Assembly (NCBI RefSeq): GCF_026212465.1
Contig: NC_080056.1
Location: 23,197,017 to 23,261,016, forward strand
DNA length: 64,000 bases
From: Amaranthus tricolor
Taxonomy: Eukaryota; Streptophyta; Magnoliopsida; Caryophyllales; Amaranthaceae
Direction: 5' to 3'
This document shows, in pieces, positions 39,475 through 52,094 of this stretch (within the stretch, counting starts at the first letter, position 1; every line of letters starts with the position of its first letter). Below the pieces are notes generated by a model. That model had not been told where the DNA came from, made no database searches, and was given only the letters and a program-made list of their open reading frames with translations. The translations under genes and the position numbers were made by a program.

Positions 39475-40935
39475 CGTCACAGAAAACAGAAACAAAAGCA
39501 ACTTAATCAACAATTGATGCACACAACACTTCAAAACAGAATCAAAGAAAAACAGAATGAGACAAGGTTTTCTGAAAAAAGGTCTTGATATACACGTTCT
39601 GTATTGCACAACAGAAAAAACCAAGTATTTAATCCCTGTAAAACAAATTTTCTGTAATTATTTAACAAAAACAACAAAGAAATCAGCAATGCACAAAGAG
39701 CAGCCATACAGAATACAGAAACTGATTTCTGACAGCAATTACAGAAATCTGCTCTATGCCCAATTTTGCAATACACACGTTGTTTAATCTCTTTAAAACC
39801 AATCTTTCTTTTAACAAAAAATACACCAAAGACTCACACTATGATTACGTAAGGCTGTAATCAACGAAAATTGGAAAAATCTCACCAATCTTGAAATTCT
39901 AGAAATTTCAGAAACTCTTCAATCCTCTGTCTGAGTTGAGTGTTTGTGAGTCTCCTACTGCCCTTCCTCAACACAAAAATAAGCTTCAAGAAACAAAATC
40001 TTGATTTTTCGGCTGACTGATTACCCTCCAATGGCTTCACTCACCACCTTCGTGTAATAGATAATGTAACCCAAGGATTGACTATCTTGTGGAATGCAGG
40101 ATAGAATTTGATGTTGTGTGACTAACAACTCAAAGGAATGAGTGTATGACTAACACTTAGAGGCTCAAACAAACAAAGTTTGAAAGAAAAACAAAAATGT
40201 TGTTTTATTTTGAAAAATCTGAAATCTGCGTTTACAAGAGATTAGGCCTCTTATTTATAGAGCTATGAGACCTTCTAAAAATAGGTAAGACTAATTTTTA
40301 TGCAGCCAAACAATAATAACGGCTAAAAAGTATCACGTGACAAACATGTGCACGTTTTAAAACAGAAAATCAGGTTATGTTTGGTCTGACAGAATATCTT
40401 CTGACCACCCTACCGTCCACACTGATTCTTGGAGTCTTTCTGCGGTATTTAGGAAGTCCCTTGGTTCATGACAGCAAGGTTCAAGTAGAGAGATTCCAAA
40501 ACTACTCTTTGTGTTCCCAAAGAGGCACAGGTTTGCTCTGGAAGATGTCTGCAAGGTATGCTGGTCAGCAGGGACCTGCGTCTGATCTGGCAGCAAATCT
40601 TCTGAACATCCAACCTTCTGTACTGTTTCTTGGAGTCTTCCCATGATAGTTAGGAGGTTCCTTGGACCATGAAAGCAAGGCCCATGTATAGAGATTCCCA
40701 AACTACCCTTAGTGTCTCCTGGGATGCTCAAGTTGGCTCTGTGAAAGAGCTGCAAGGTATGCTGGTCAGCAAGTGGTGGCTGACAGTCTTGGTTGCCTTC
40801 TGTGCTGCTGTCTGTGTAGTCTTGGACTGTTTGTGTGTCTTGGTTGGCTTCCTCTTTGTGCTTATCTTCCTTTAGGGTCATGCTTGAGCCATGTGTGCCT
40901 TGCATACTTGGCTCACTTACACCGTGAAATCATAG
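39475..40935 (-). mobile_element. Possible captured LTR and leader on minus strand
   Basis: Upstream of the gag start on the minus strand is a promoter-like region with TATA box CTATAAATAA (40251-40260), followed by a long leader. Further upstream is a 200-bp tandem duplication (units from 40399 and 40599). The whole block interrupts family-2 CACTA sequence. No clear LTR ends were found. Confidence 0.4.
40399..40790. repeat. 200-bp tandem duplication
   Basis: Two imperfect copies beginning cttctga at 40399 and 40599. Each contains ttcttggagtctt, gcaagg and ctgcaaggtatgctggtcag. A minus-strand frame reads through both, giving a two-fold repeat of ADQHTLQ-type peptides, but no protein family is recognised. 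Confidence 0.85.
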
Positions 40936-42809
40936 GCCATAAACTTACTTTTGCTTTAATCTTATCATCTAGAACTTCAATTTTAAGTAACTCCATCAAT
41001 TTTTCTTAGCATTACTTTGGAAGAATCTTAAATTTTAATAAATTATCCATATAAATCAAAAGCAATCTCACCTTATTCAAGAAACGGCGTTTTATCCCCC
41101 TAAAACCACTGCTAGCTAATTCCACATGAATTGCACTAAAAAAATAATAGTAATAAAAAACCGCAAGTAATTTCCCAATCCAAAAAAACACACAAACAAA
41201 AACCCCTAAAACACGCAAGTAATCAAGCCCTCAAGATCTAATTGTAAATCCTCAGTGGCAAAGAAAAAGGTTAATCTATGTCATGAAATACAACCCAACA
41301 TTTCGAAATCATGAAATACACATACATAAATCTGATAATTAGAACAAAGCCCAAGAAAAACACGAATTATTGTTCCTTCACTGCCAAGAGGGTTAAATTT
41401 TGCACAACCCAACATTTCAAACTGACGAAATACGCATACATTAATCTGATTATTACAACAAAGCTCAAGAAATTCAAAGAACAACCCATAAATTGAAAGC
41501 AACAAGAAACAAGAACAAGAAATTCAAAGAAACAAAAAGGAAAAAAAAAAAAAACAAACAACCTGTCGTGGGTTATTTGAAAGGCGTATGTGCAGAAGGC
41601 GGTAGCACCGGTGTGCTGAAGGCGGCAGAAGCTCCAGTGTGCGGGAATAGGGTTATTGAGGGAATCGGGTTTGTGAGGGAATGGGGTATGTGTTTCTGAA
41701 AATGCGAGGGAGGGAAATGGGGATTGTGAGGGATTGGGGATTTGGGGTTCTGATTTGGGAGGGAAGTGAAAAAAAAATTATTAGTATAAGGGTTTTTGTA
41801 ACGACTTTATTGTATCTGTATATTTAAATATTTTTTGCAACAATATATACAGTTACGAATTATTTATTTAATTTTAACAACTAAATTGTTTGTTGCAAAA
41901 AATTGGGTTTTACTGGAAAATTATTTTAAGGGGTGGGGAAGTTTATTTTTTTTTTATGGCAACTATTATTTAGCAACAACAATGGATTTGGCAACAACTT
42001 GTATTTTTCGCAACGAAAATAATATAGTTGTTGCTAAAACTTGTTGCTAAAAACAAGTTTTCTTGTAGTGTCATTTCATATGACATTTGCTTACCTGGTT
42101 AGCTCCCGGTGTAGTTTACCTCAATTTATTGAGGCAGGTAGTTGGTTGGAAACTCTTTTGATGGTAATCAAAATGTAAATGAACATTAGCATTTGTCTAG
42201 TTAAGTGTGAGTGTCTTGAATGCTTGTTTACAGGTGTAACACGGTAAGTTGTGTGTTGATAGGATGAAAGCATGTTAGTGTGTTTTATTACGCTTATGTA
42301 CTCGACGTTGCTGATTGTGTGTTTGTATGTTTGTTTGGCCTTGTCTTTACCTTGGCCCTACGACGACCCATTTCCAATGGCGAGTAGTGGGGACAAGTAG
42401 AGATGAGTTTTTTAGGTGATGAAGAATTTTCATGATGGAGATGAGTGAAGAGCGAATTATGCTTAGTTTCTTATAAGAATATGATGTGTTTAGGTACTTT
42501 GAATATTATTTATTTTATTATACTCATGAGACTAACGCAGAGGTTTTAACATTTATTTGGTTTTAAGGGCCTACGATGGTTCCAAGTTGTTGGTTAACTT
42601 TGTTTGACTTAGCTTGGTTTTCGTTTGACTTTTTAAAAGTTGACTTGTTTTAAATGGTTTCTAAAATGTAATCTTTCGCTGTGTGTCTTTGATAAATGCC
42701 TTAGCCGTTTTCACGGTGGCGATAATGTCTTAGATTTTCCTATTTTGTATTTTAAAAAGGGCAAAACAAGTATTTTAAAGAAAAGGAATTTCTAGGGTGT
42801 TACAGCTAT

Positions 42810-43346
42810 TACCTGAGTTAATGTAATATGGAAAATTGTTATTGACTAAGAAGTATGTATGACTACCATGTTTATTATACAGAAAATCATGAAGTATTGT
42901 AATCAAGGTGCAATAGTTAGATGTGTATTGAAACCTGTATGGTTCGGAAAATATACAAGAAACTTTGCCTGCGTATCATAGAACTTTACGGGAGAAACAT
43001 GCCTTAAAAAGCTCCCATTTTCATAATGCAAACTTTTTTTAGGACAGAGCTAAAGGATGACTCCTTGGTTTGTCATATGGATCAGACAGAGTTTATCCAA
43101 CCATCTTCCCAAATTGAGAATTTCTAAATGCTTCATCAATTTTTTCAACGGAAATAAATCGTTAAGATTTCAAAATATATGCCCAATATATAGTCAGGTA
43201 ACAAAGAAATGATAAAAAATAAACGATAGTCAGATAAAACAAAGAAATGATAACAAAGAAATATAAAAAATAAATATAAAATCAATTGAAATAAAATAGG
43301 AAAGAAGCAACTACAATCATCTAGCAACAATTTTAACATTATATCC
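42810..43346. other. Intergenic DNA, nothing recognised
   Basis: AT-rich, without a supported gene or transposon boundary. Confidence 0.6.
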
Positions 43347-43675
43347 TGTTGGATTGATTCAAAGTAGCTCCTATAGTTTAGGATAGGAGCTGTTAAATTT
43401 TGTCCTTCAAAGTAGTAAGTAAATACAGTTAGTTCCTATTAGTAGTAGTATCTAGATAGTTGTTTACTTAGTCCAATGAACAAATTAGCATATTCTTATC
43501 TAGATACATTTGTTAAGGAATAGTGGTGTAGCCCACTACTTGTTAGTGCTCCTAAATTTGTGTCCAGTTTGTTATTTCTCTAAGCATATTTAATGGCTCT
43601 TCATTTACTTGTGTAAAATGCAATGTGATAAATCAACTATTTATCTTTCATCTCTCTATATTTATAGTTTTAACA
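43347..43675 (+). mobile_element. Short solo LTR, 329 bp, TSD TATCC
   Basis: Starts TGTTGGATTGATTC and ends TAGTTTTAACA, with 5-bp duplications TATCC at 43342-43346 and 43676-43680. Size and TGTTGGA start fit a small Ty1-copia LTR; the family is inferred. No internal region is attached. Confidence 0.85.
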
Positions 43676-43800
43676 TATCCTTCGCCCATAATCCTTAATT
43701 AATTAAGCAACTACTTTACAACCAATCAAAATACATTTAGAACAAAGTTTGAAATTACCACGTACAGCTTAATTCTACATCTTATATGCTTATCGTCAAG

Positions 43801-44728
43801 AAGGCCTGGCTGGCTGCCAGCTAGCACTGCCTTGCTGCCCATCATCCCAACTAGCCAGTGCGTGATGGTGTTCGGCTGTGCCGGTGCTGGTGCTTTATGC
43901 TAATGCCTAGCGCAGCTAGCACATCGTGCTGGCGCTAGTCCCAGCATCCCACGCACCACATGCATCCCCGCTGCACCTCTCGCACACGCACCTGCCTCGC
44001 ACCATGCGCACCTGCCTCGCACTACACACCAGCCTTGCACAACACACCAGCCTCGTACACACTCGCATGCTTTTGTTGCTGCGATGCCTTCCACGCATAC
44101 GCACACACACATAAGGCCTACCATGGTGCTGTGCTTGTGCGAGGGACCTGCGATGGTGCCTAGCACCCAGCCATGCATGCTGCGATGCAGTGCCATGCGA
44201 AGGCACGCATGTGCGCAGGCATGCTGCTGTGATGATGCGATAGGCTACGGCACAAGCACACGCACACACGCACTGGCCTAGCCATACGATGGTGCTGTGC
44301 TTGTGGTGCGATGGGCTGCGATGGTGCGCTTAGCCATGCTAGGTGCATGCTAGCTCGAACTTTCCTAGCATCCACATGGTTAGATCATTGTGGTGCTACG
44401 GCTACGTTCGTACTTCTTGCTTGTGATTTTGCGACGCTCGGCCTCGACACCCTAGGCTCGATATCCGACGTCTGTATTCGTAAAACTCTATCAACTCATT
44501 AAATCCTTTCAGATTAATTCATCGTCTCGGATCAGTGACTCGATTGGGTTCGACCCGAAGGGTTTAGTTAAGATTAAGCTGTAATATCAATTGTACCTTG
44601 ATATTACTGATCGGAAACTGCCTCCACCTAGGCATTTCGATCACTTGATCTTACTGAAGAATTAACTTTGTAATAATTCTAAACCCTATATTAGAATGAT
44701 ACTTGTTGGAAGGACACTATTCCTTTCA
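43801..44728 (-). mobile_element. Truncated 3' LTR of copia element
   Basis: Minus-orientation LTR beginning at 44728 (TGAAAGGAATAGTG read on the minus strand), directly after a purine-rich GCTGGGAGAT tract. It matches the first 900 or so bases of the complete LTR at 61968-63452, then ends abruptly at about 43801; the promoter, R and U5 part is missing. The GC-rich tract 43800-44460 is the U3 interior. Confidence 0.85.
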
Positions 44729-45607
44729 ATCTCCCAGCACAAGTGTGCGTATAGTGTATAGCCCATTTCCTGTGTCTGTTAATGTTTCTTCGTGAACTAT
44801 AAGGTAAGATTCATTGTCATCCTTATTACATTTAGAAGTGTTTCTCGATCTCTGAGTTCAACTGTCAATACGCAGATGATTTCTAAAATCCATCTGAGCA
44901 CGGCCATGCATTTTCACAGTCTCGCTCTTCGTGCGGCCTTGTAAACAACAAAAACATTTTCCCTATTGTTAATAGGGAGACAATCTCAGTCATGCATTTT
45001 ATGTTTCTCTTACTAAGAGGACTTAGTCTCCTGAGTGTTCTTGTTATGATCCCCAGTTACGGCAGACGTAAGGAAACATCAAAGAGTCTAGACTCAAACA
45101 AGAAAACTTCACAATACTCATGGTCGGAGGAAACAGGTTTCGAAAGTCATAATGAGAAATGTTGTTATAACCATTTTGAAATTTCTTAAAGTACTCTCAT
45201 AGGTTTTATCCATTACAGTTCCAAACTGTACCCGTGCAAATGATTTATGACTGTCACATCCTTGCAGCACAAGAAACCGTGTTGTAAATAATACTACACA
45301 CTAATATATGGCGGTCATCAATCGTCCATCTATCAGATGACCTCGATTAGGGACAATTTTCGATTTAAATATTCAATGTTCACTTAACAGGTTTTTCTTT
45401 ATCTAAGACATGGTCTTAATATCCTGTTTCGAATTTTTCGTAAATCGAATGGACTCATTATTAAATTCTAAACCACAATTAAATAGTAATGGAGTGAATG
45501 AAAATTTTGCACAAAAATTAATTACTCCATTAATGAATGGTTTCAATATAGTGCCTTACATCAAATCAACCAGTTTAATTAAAACACATGTATAGGGAAT
45601 TTCAAAG

Positions 45608-48600
45608 CTAATCTCCAACATGCTTGATTCCCATTGCCTCAACGTTTTTTTTGTGTTTCACTTGAGGAAAAGGTTTAGTCAAATCATCGGCTATATTATC
45701 ATCCGTGCCGATGTAACAAATTATGATTTCACCTTTGGATTTCCATTCCCTTATCATGTGAAATCGCCTCTGGACATGCTTGACCTTCTGGTGTTCTCTT
45801 GGCTCCCTGGCCTGAGTGATAGCTCCATTGTTATCACAATAGAGGTCTATCGGCCCCTTGATTGAGGGTACAACACCAACTTCACTGATAAACTTGCGAA
45901 TCCAAACAGCTTCCTTAGAAGCTTCTGAAGTAACCAAGTATTCGGATTCAATAGTAGAGTCTATAGTGGTGCTCTGCTTGGCACTCTTCTAGCTAAATGC
46001 TCCTCCATTTAGGCAAAATATGTACCCTGACTGTGACTTGAAGTCATCTCTGTCAATCTGGAAGCTAGCGTCGGTGTAACCTTCAACAACTAGTTCTTTG
46101 TGGCCTCCATACACCAGGAATTTATCCTTGTTCCTTTTTCAGGTACTTTAGGATTTTCTTGGTCGTTGTCCCATGCGCCTCTCCTGGGTTTGATTGGTAT
46201 CGGCTCATTACACTCAGGGCATGCGATATATCTGGCCTTGTATATATCATGCATACATGATCGATCCAATTAGCGACCATATGGGATCTGATTCATTCAT
46301 TCTCGCTCAACAGGTGTCAGTAGACACTGTTTCTTGCTCAGAGTTATACCATGGCACATGGGTAGATGCCCTCTTTTGGCATTCTCCATGTTGAATCATG
46401 CCAGTACTTTATCAATGTAAGTACTCTAGCTCAATCCAATCATCCTTTTAAATCTATCTCTGTAGATCTTGATGCCCAATATGTACTGTGCCTCTCCTAA
46501 GTCCTTTATTGAAAAACACTTTCCTAACCAGCCCTTTACGGACTCCCGTAATTTTATGTTTTTTCCAATGAGAAGTATGTCATCGACATACAAGACTAGG
46601 AATGCAATATCACTCCCACTAACCTTCTTGTATACACAAGATTCATTTGGATTCTTGATAAAACCAAACTTGCTAATGGCTTCATCAAATCGCATATTCT
46701 AGCTTCTGTTGACTTGCTTCAGTCCATAAATGGACTTCTTCAGCTTGCAAACCTTTAAAGCGTTGCCTGGATCGACAAAAACTTCTGGCTATGTCATATA
46801 CATAGTTTCTTTCAATATTCCATTTAGGAAGGCGGTTTTGACATCCATCTGCCATATTTCATGATCATAATATGCAAAAATCGCTAGGATGATCTGGACG
46901 GATGTTAGCAACTGGTGAAAACTTTTCATCATAATCAATCCCGTGGATTTGTCTATAACCTTTTGCCACCAGTCTAGCTTTCTATATCGATACATTTCCA
47001 TCCTTATCTGTCTTCACTTTTAAGATTCATTTGCAACCAATGGGTGTATAACACTCGGGAAAATTCACCAAGTCCCAGACTTGATTTTCAAACATGGAGT
47101 CCATCTTGGATCTCATGGCCTCTTTCCATTTTGCAGATTTGGGGCTCATCATAGCTTGCTTGTATGTCGCTAGCTCACCAACATCCATGACTAGGATGTC
47201 CTGATCATCGGTTAAGACGATATTGAGGTATCTATCTGGTTGAGATCTTTGTCGTTGCGACCTATGAAGAGTAATCGGTTAAGCATTTTCATTGTCAGTT
47301 TGATTCTGTTCAATCTTTTTAGATGCTTCCAAAGCATATAGATTGTAATTTTTGTCAGGTTGACATTGTTGCTTGTCCTCTTGAACTTTATCGAGTTTTA
47401 TTTTCCTCCCACTTGTCATTTTGGAAAGGTGATGCTTCTCAAAAAAGACACCATCACGAGCAACAAACACTTTGTTCCGGATTTATTGTAGAAGTAATAC
47501 CCTTTGGTTTCTTTTGGATATCCCATAAAGAAACATTTATCCGATTTGGGGTGAAGTTTGTCCGAAATTAATCGCTTAACATATGCCTCGCATCCCCAAA
47601 TCTTGAGAGAAGACAACCTAGGAGGTTTCTTAGTCCATAATTCATATGGAGTCTTTTCAACAGCTTTTGACGGAGCGCAATTCAGTGTTAGTGCCGCGGT
47701 TTGTAGCGCATGTCCCCAAAAAGAGATAGGAAGTTCACTAAGACCCATCATCGATCGAACCATGTCTAGCAAGCTTCGATTTCTCCGTTCGGACACTCCG
47801 TTTCATCGAGGAGTTCGGGGAGGCGTCAACTCTGAAAGAATACCATTTTCTTTCAAGTGATTGTCGAATTCATGGCTCAAATATTCGCCACCTCGATCCG
47901 ATCGAAGCACTTTAATTTTCTTGCCAAGTTGATTTTCAACTGCTTACTCAAATTCTTTGAATTTCTCAAAGGATTCAGATTTATTCGACATTAAGTAGAT
48001 ATAGCCATATCTACTAAAATCGTCGGTGAAGGTGATGAAATATCGGTAACCTTGTCTTGCAGGTGTACTCAATTGTCCACATACATCCGTGTGTATTAGA
48101 CCTAATAAGTCACTTGCCCTTTCTCCCAACTTGGAGATTGGTTGTTTTATCATCTTGCCTAATAGACATCCTTTGCAATTTTCAAACGACTCTAAGTCAA
48201 ATGAGTCAAGAACACCTTCTTGAAAAAGTTTCTTGATGCGTTTGATGTTAATATGGATAAGACGACAATGCCACAAGTAGGTTTGATTTGACTCAATGGT
48301 CTTAGCCCTTTTGGCAGTATTATCGATGTTATAAACCTTTTTGTCTAGAGAATGCACATAAAGACCATTTTCTGAATGTGCCTTACCATATAAAACATTA
48401 TCAAAATAAATAATACAACTATTGTTTTTGATTCGACATTTGAATCCTTTGGCGTCCAACGCCGATATTGAAATAATGTTTTTGGTCACTCTTGGAACAT
48501 GATAGCAGTTTTCAAGTTCTAGAATAAGCCCTGAGGGCAAAGACAAACTGAGAGCTCCAACGGAGACGGCAAACATCCTTGCTCCATTGCCGACCCGAAG

Positions 48601-48660
48601 TTCGACCTCTCCCTTCTCTAGCCTCCTATTTATCCGGTATCTAATACCCACGATGTTGTC
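45608..48660 (-). pseudogene. Ty1-copia pol remnant
   Basis: Read right to left. The protease active-site motif SWVLDTG (about 48640) is followed by a short deletion and frame change. GAG-pre-integrase and integrase core follow (48651-47944: YLWHCRLIH, CKGCLLGKM, IHTDVCG, FTDDFSRYGY), then a stop. The integrase continues to NGVSERRNRSLLD (47800) and GYYFYNKSGTK (47496). Reverse transcriptase is in pieces (47001-46789 with QMDVKTAFLNG; 46695-46426 with LVLYVDDILLIG). RNase H is at 45937-45608 (DLYCDNNGAI, HVQRRFHMIRE). The order PR-INT-RT-RH is diagnostic of Ty1-copia. Many stops and frameshifts are present, so it is inactive. Confidence 0.92.
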
Positions 48661-48758
48661 CTAGAAAAGTTTAAGTCTATAACGAAAATACCTGATGAAG
48701 AAGAAAAGTTGTCGTTCTTCTTATCTTCCTTGAATTTGAGGCAGTCCCGTTTCCGACG

Positions 48759-49535
48759 TCAACATTCGGAATCAGATTTAGAAGAGGTTACCTTTTTGTC
48801 CTTGCTGCCGTTGGCTGAGTTTGACTTAGACGGGAACTTCTTCTTTTTCCCTTTAAAGCTCTTCTTTTTCCCCGAACGTTTGAATGGACTTCCCTTCCTC
48901 ACCATGAGCATGTCATGCTTGCCCTCATCCTTGAGGGTTTGCTCGGCTTGCTTCAACATACCATGAAGCTCGGTGAGGGTTTTCTCCATACTATGCATAT
49001 TATAGTTCATTTTGAACTGATCATAGCCTTTGTGAAGTGAGTGGAGAATGATGTCGATTTCCATATCGGTTGAATACGTAGCATCAAGCCTTTCCATGTT
49101 CTCAAACAATCCAATCATTTTGAGGACATGCGGGCTGACTAGCTCTCCTTTCTTGAGCTTGCTCTCAAGGATCTGCCTGTGGTTTTTAAACCTTTCAGTT
49201 CGGGCCTGCTCTTGAAACATATTCTGAAGTTCAGAAATGATCTCAAAAGCCGTCTCCTTTTCAAAGAAAGTCTTTTGAAGGTCCGGAGACATAGTGGCCA
49301 ACATGATGCATTTGACATCCCGATTGGCACTTTGCCATCGGTTAAGAATAGCCTGAGTGACCTCCTCATTGGGAGCGTCGGGCATTTCCTCATCAAGGAC
49401 ATATTCCTTTTGCTCTTGCATTAGTACAATGCGCAAATTTGTTTGCCAATCAAGAAAGTTTGGCCCGCTCAACTTCTCCTTGTCGAGAATTGAGCGTAAA
49501 GAGAATTGGTTGTTGTTTGAGTTACATGCAGACAT
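48759..49535 (-). pseudogene. Ty1-copia gag
   Basis: A capsid-type protein, start chosen at the Met before SACNSNNNQFSLRSIL, since this precedes the conserved LDKEKLSGPNFLDWQTNLRI. An open frame upstream to 49583 is probably not translated. The helical UBN2-type domain is followed by a Lys-rich C-terminus. The CCHC zinc knuckle that should follow is cut short at SEC by a stop, with the rest (RDCLKF) downstream. Unlike pol it is nearly continuous. Confidence 0.88.
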
Positions 49536-49583
49536 GGTTCTACAATTGAAAGAATTTGAAGTGAAAAACCATTCATAATTCAA

Positions 49584-52078
49584 TAAGTTGAAATTTAAAG
49601 GCGTTCATGCATATTTTAAACTTATTGAGCATTTTATCCATGCCTTTATAAAATAGTCCCTTTTAGGCGAGAATAAAATGATTCCGAGATCCCAAAGATC
49701 AAGAAATGGTTAAGCATGCTTTGGCTTGTCTTAATCATTAAATATCTTAAGGTAAACAATCCAATTTCTAATAGCTCTAAGCTACACGCGGTTTGATAAA
49801 ATGTCGCATCTAATGCATCCTTGACATTTTATCTCTTTTGCCACGACATCTAAGGACTCCTTACTGATATCGTTGAGCTTAACCAAGACAACTTGTATCC
49901 TAGTATACCTTACGTTCCTAGGGAAGTAGCGATGTCTCGCTTTCGTGTAGTCCATCATGTACGCGCATTAGTTCGGTAAGTGTTGTTCTTGGAACGACAA
50001 ATTTTAGCTCAATATTATTAAGGGACCTAGGGTTTCTATATTGGTTGATTTAAGTGAACTTAACCAATCGTTGCAACATATAGAAATCCTATACATGCAT
50101 CTAGCAATCATATATAGTAACAAAATATAAAGCATAAAAATAGATGCATTTGGCAACTAGCATGACCCCTTGAAATCTTCAATTTCCATGGGTCTTCATC
50201 TTGGCTCGTCTTCATTGAAACGCCGTCTTGAGTCATCTTGGTCAAAATAAAATAATTAGCTAGAACGACTAAGACTAATCTAATAGTACAAAAATACTTA
50301 ACGGCTTGCAGACCGTATTTAGATTTACAAAAATACATAACGGAACGCAATCTGTATTTTCAATCCTAGTCGGGCCCCACTAGTTGCCATTTTCAATAAC
50401 CTGTTTTGAAAACAATCTTTCATTCACACATTCACTATTTGTGAATGGCCCATGCAATTTTACGACATAGATAATTAAACACACAAAACTAGTAACTAAC
50501 TTAGGTGGTTAATCCGATTGATGCGCCTAATTAAAACTAGTCAAAGTTGTTTAATCCATTATTTCTAAATGCAAAATGCTCAAGCAATCAACAAAGCTCC
50601 CACTAAAATCCGCATCCACACTTACGTTGGAATAACCAAAAATTTGTCAAAATTTTGCCAAACCGAGAATCAAGGTTTTTTAACCTCGTTAAAATATATA
50701 CCGAAAATGTTTTAAATACAAGATAATGCAAAAAATCATAGCCCAAGTTTTAAGCAAAAATGTCACAACATAACCCTTTGAGGGTGCGCAGCATGGCTGC
50801 TAAGCAGCCCATGGCCTGGTGTCGTGGTGCATAGGCGAGGTACGCTGTGCGTAGCATGCTTTGCTGCTAGCGCCAGCTGCCTACTAGCATGCTGTGCATG
50901 CTTGCTAGCACGCTGGTGCCTGCGAGCATCTAGCCTGCTAGGCTGGCACCTCTTGATGCTAGCCAGCATGCGCGTACTCCACACAGATAGACAGCCAATC
51001 CTATGCTGCTGCGCACAGTGCCTTCCCTGCCACACAGGCACACACAGCGCCTTCCCATACGCAGCCTACATGCGAGCTACTGGGCAGCTCGGTTGGCCTT
51101 GGTGACGCTTGTAGTTTTGCATCAATTTGCGTGCATTTCCTCGGAATTTTAATTATGTTTTGTGTGACATGAATAATTCTAAATTACATTTTAGAATCAA
51201 TTTAAGGGAAATTAAAAATAAGTCCAACTAAATAAATTTAATTTTATTGGTGCACAACCCCAAATTATAAAAAAAAAGTTATTTTTGAACAAAATTAGGT
51301 CTTTCTTTATGCTTAAAATAATATTGAAAATTAATAATGCATTTGACAAATGGGAGTTGGAAAAATAAACTAATCATCTAATGATAAAATTTTCCAACTT
51401 GTATACTTGTGTAAAATACCAAGATTACATCTTCAAAGATGAAGATTAATCAAATTTTACTCACAAGTATTTGAACTTGATGGATTTTAATCAACCAAAC
51501 ATAAAAAATCCAAACTTTGTTCAATATGAAATTTAGGGTTAGGCTTCCAATCATTTAAACCTTTAAAGATTAGAACTTTAACATTTTAGGAACATAAAAT
51601 TACAAGTTCACAATAAGCTTTCTCATTTTATTGCAATTTATTTGCAAAACTTGTGAAAAAACAAGTTAATGTGAAAAAAGGTATATCAACTTAAGCACTA
51701 ATAAAAAAACTCCACTATTATGCTTAAGGATATTTTTAAAAACAGTAGATTAGTGATCCAAATATGCATTAATCAAGGTTTAAAAATAATTAAAATTTTC
51801 GTTGAAAAACGAAAAACCACAAAAAAAATGGGTATCTGGTTCGAATTTGTCTTCTCGATAGCCCTCAAAGAGAATTGAATCTTTTCCAGAATGTCGAATC
51901 CACCGAAAAATCACTATTTTTGAGCCAAAATCTGGGTTTGACAGCCAAATTGAGAATAAAACCGAGTTTTAAAATTAATTAAAATGAGCTTCTAATCTAA
52001 TTAGAAGAACATGAACTAGAAAAATAAAATCTTTTAAAACGCCTTCATTAATAAGTAATTGCAAAAATCAAAAGAACC
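49584..52078 (-). other. Copia leader / 5' untranslated region
   Basis: Non-coding sequence between primer-binding site and gag of the minus-strand copia element. A GC-rich block of gctagc / gcatgc words (50765-51110) resembles the LTR interior and interrupts otherwise AT-rich DNA. The stretch nearest the PBS matches the leader at 63470-64000. Confidence 0.75.
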
Positions 52079-52094
52079 GTGGCTCCGATACCGC
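52079..52094 (-). other. Copia primer-binding site
   Basis: Read on the minus strand: GCGGTATCGGAGCCAC right after the LTR end. It matches the initiator-Met tRNA complement (TGGTATCAGAGC-type) used by Ty1-copia elements, with the first T changed. Confidence 0.8.

Larger units (their letters stand above)
37843..42070 (-). mobile_element. Non-autonomous family-2 CACTA, 4.2 kb
   Basis: Ends CACTACAAGTTATTTTTAGC and, inverted, the same CACTACAAGAAAA as the inner element. Left (37843-39017) and right (40943-42070) parts align with 5573-6660 and 11070-12278. The tnp2 gene is gone. The middle holds a short Transposase_24-like exon and a gypsy LTR-plus-gag start. The 3-bp flanks are CGT and TCA, so no clean target duplication is visible. 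It lies inside the solo gypsy LTR. Confidence 0.88.
36076..42804 (+). mobile_element. Solo Ty3-gypsy LTR split by a CACTA element
   Basis: Starts TGTAATACCCCGTATTTT and ends AGGGTGTTACA, the signature ends of long gypsy (chromovirus/Tekay-like) LTRs. It is flanked by the 5-bp duplication GCTAT (36071-36075 and 42805-42809). A TATA box, gatataaatacc, lies at 36389-36400. Without the CACTA insert (37843-42070) the LTR is about 2.5 kb. No internal genes adjoin it, so it is a solo LTR that later received the CACTA insertion. Confidence 0.9.

Noticed and set aside
40375..40905. 176-residue minus-strand protein
   Set aside because: It reads through a 200-bp tandem duplication in a non-coding, promoter-like region and matches no family.
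43900..44500. Several His/Cys/Arg-rich open frames (also near 23115-23393, 50763-51105, 62196-62944)
   Set aside because: They arise from GC-rich low-complexity DNA inside copia LTRs. They occur on both strands and in several frames and match no protein family.
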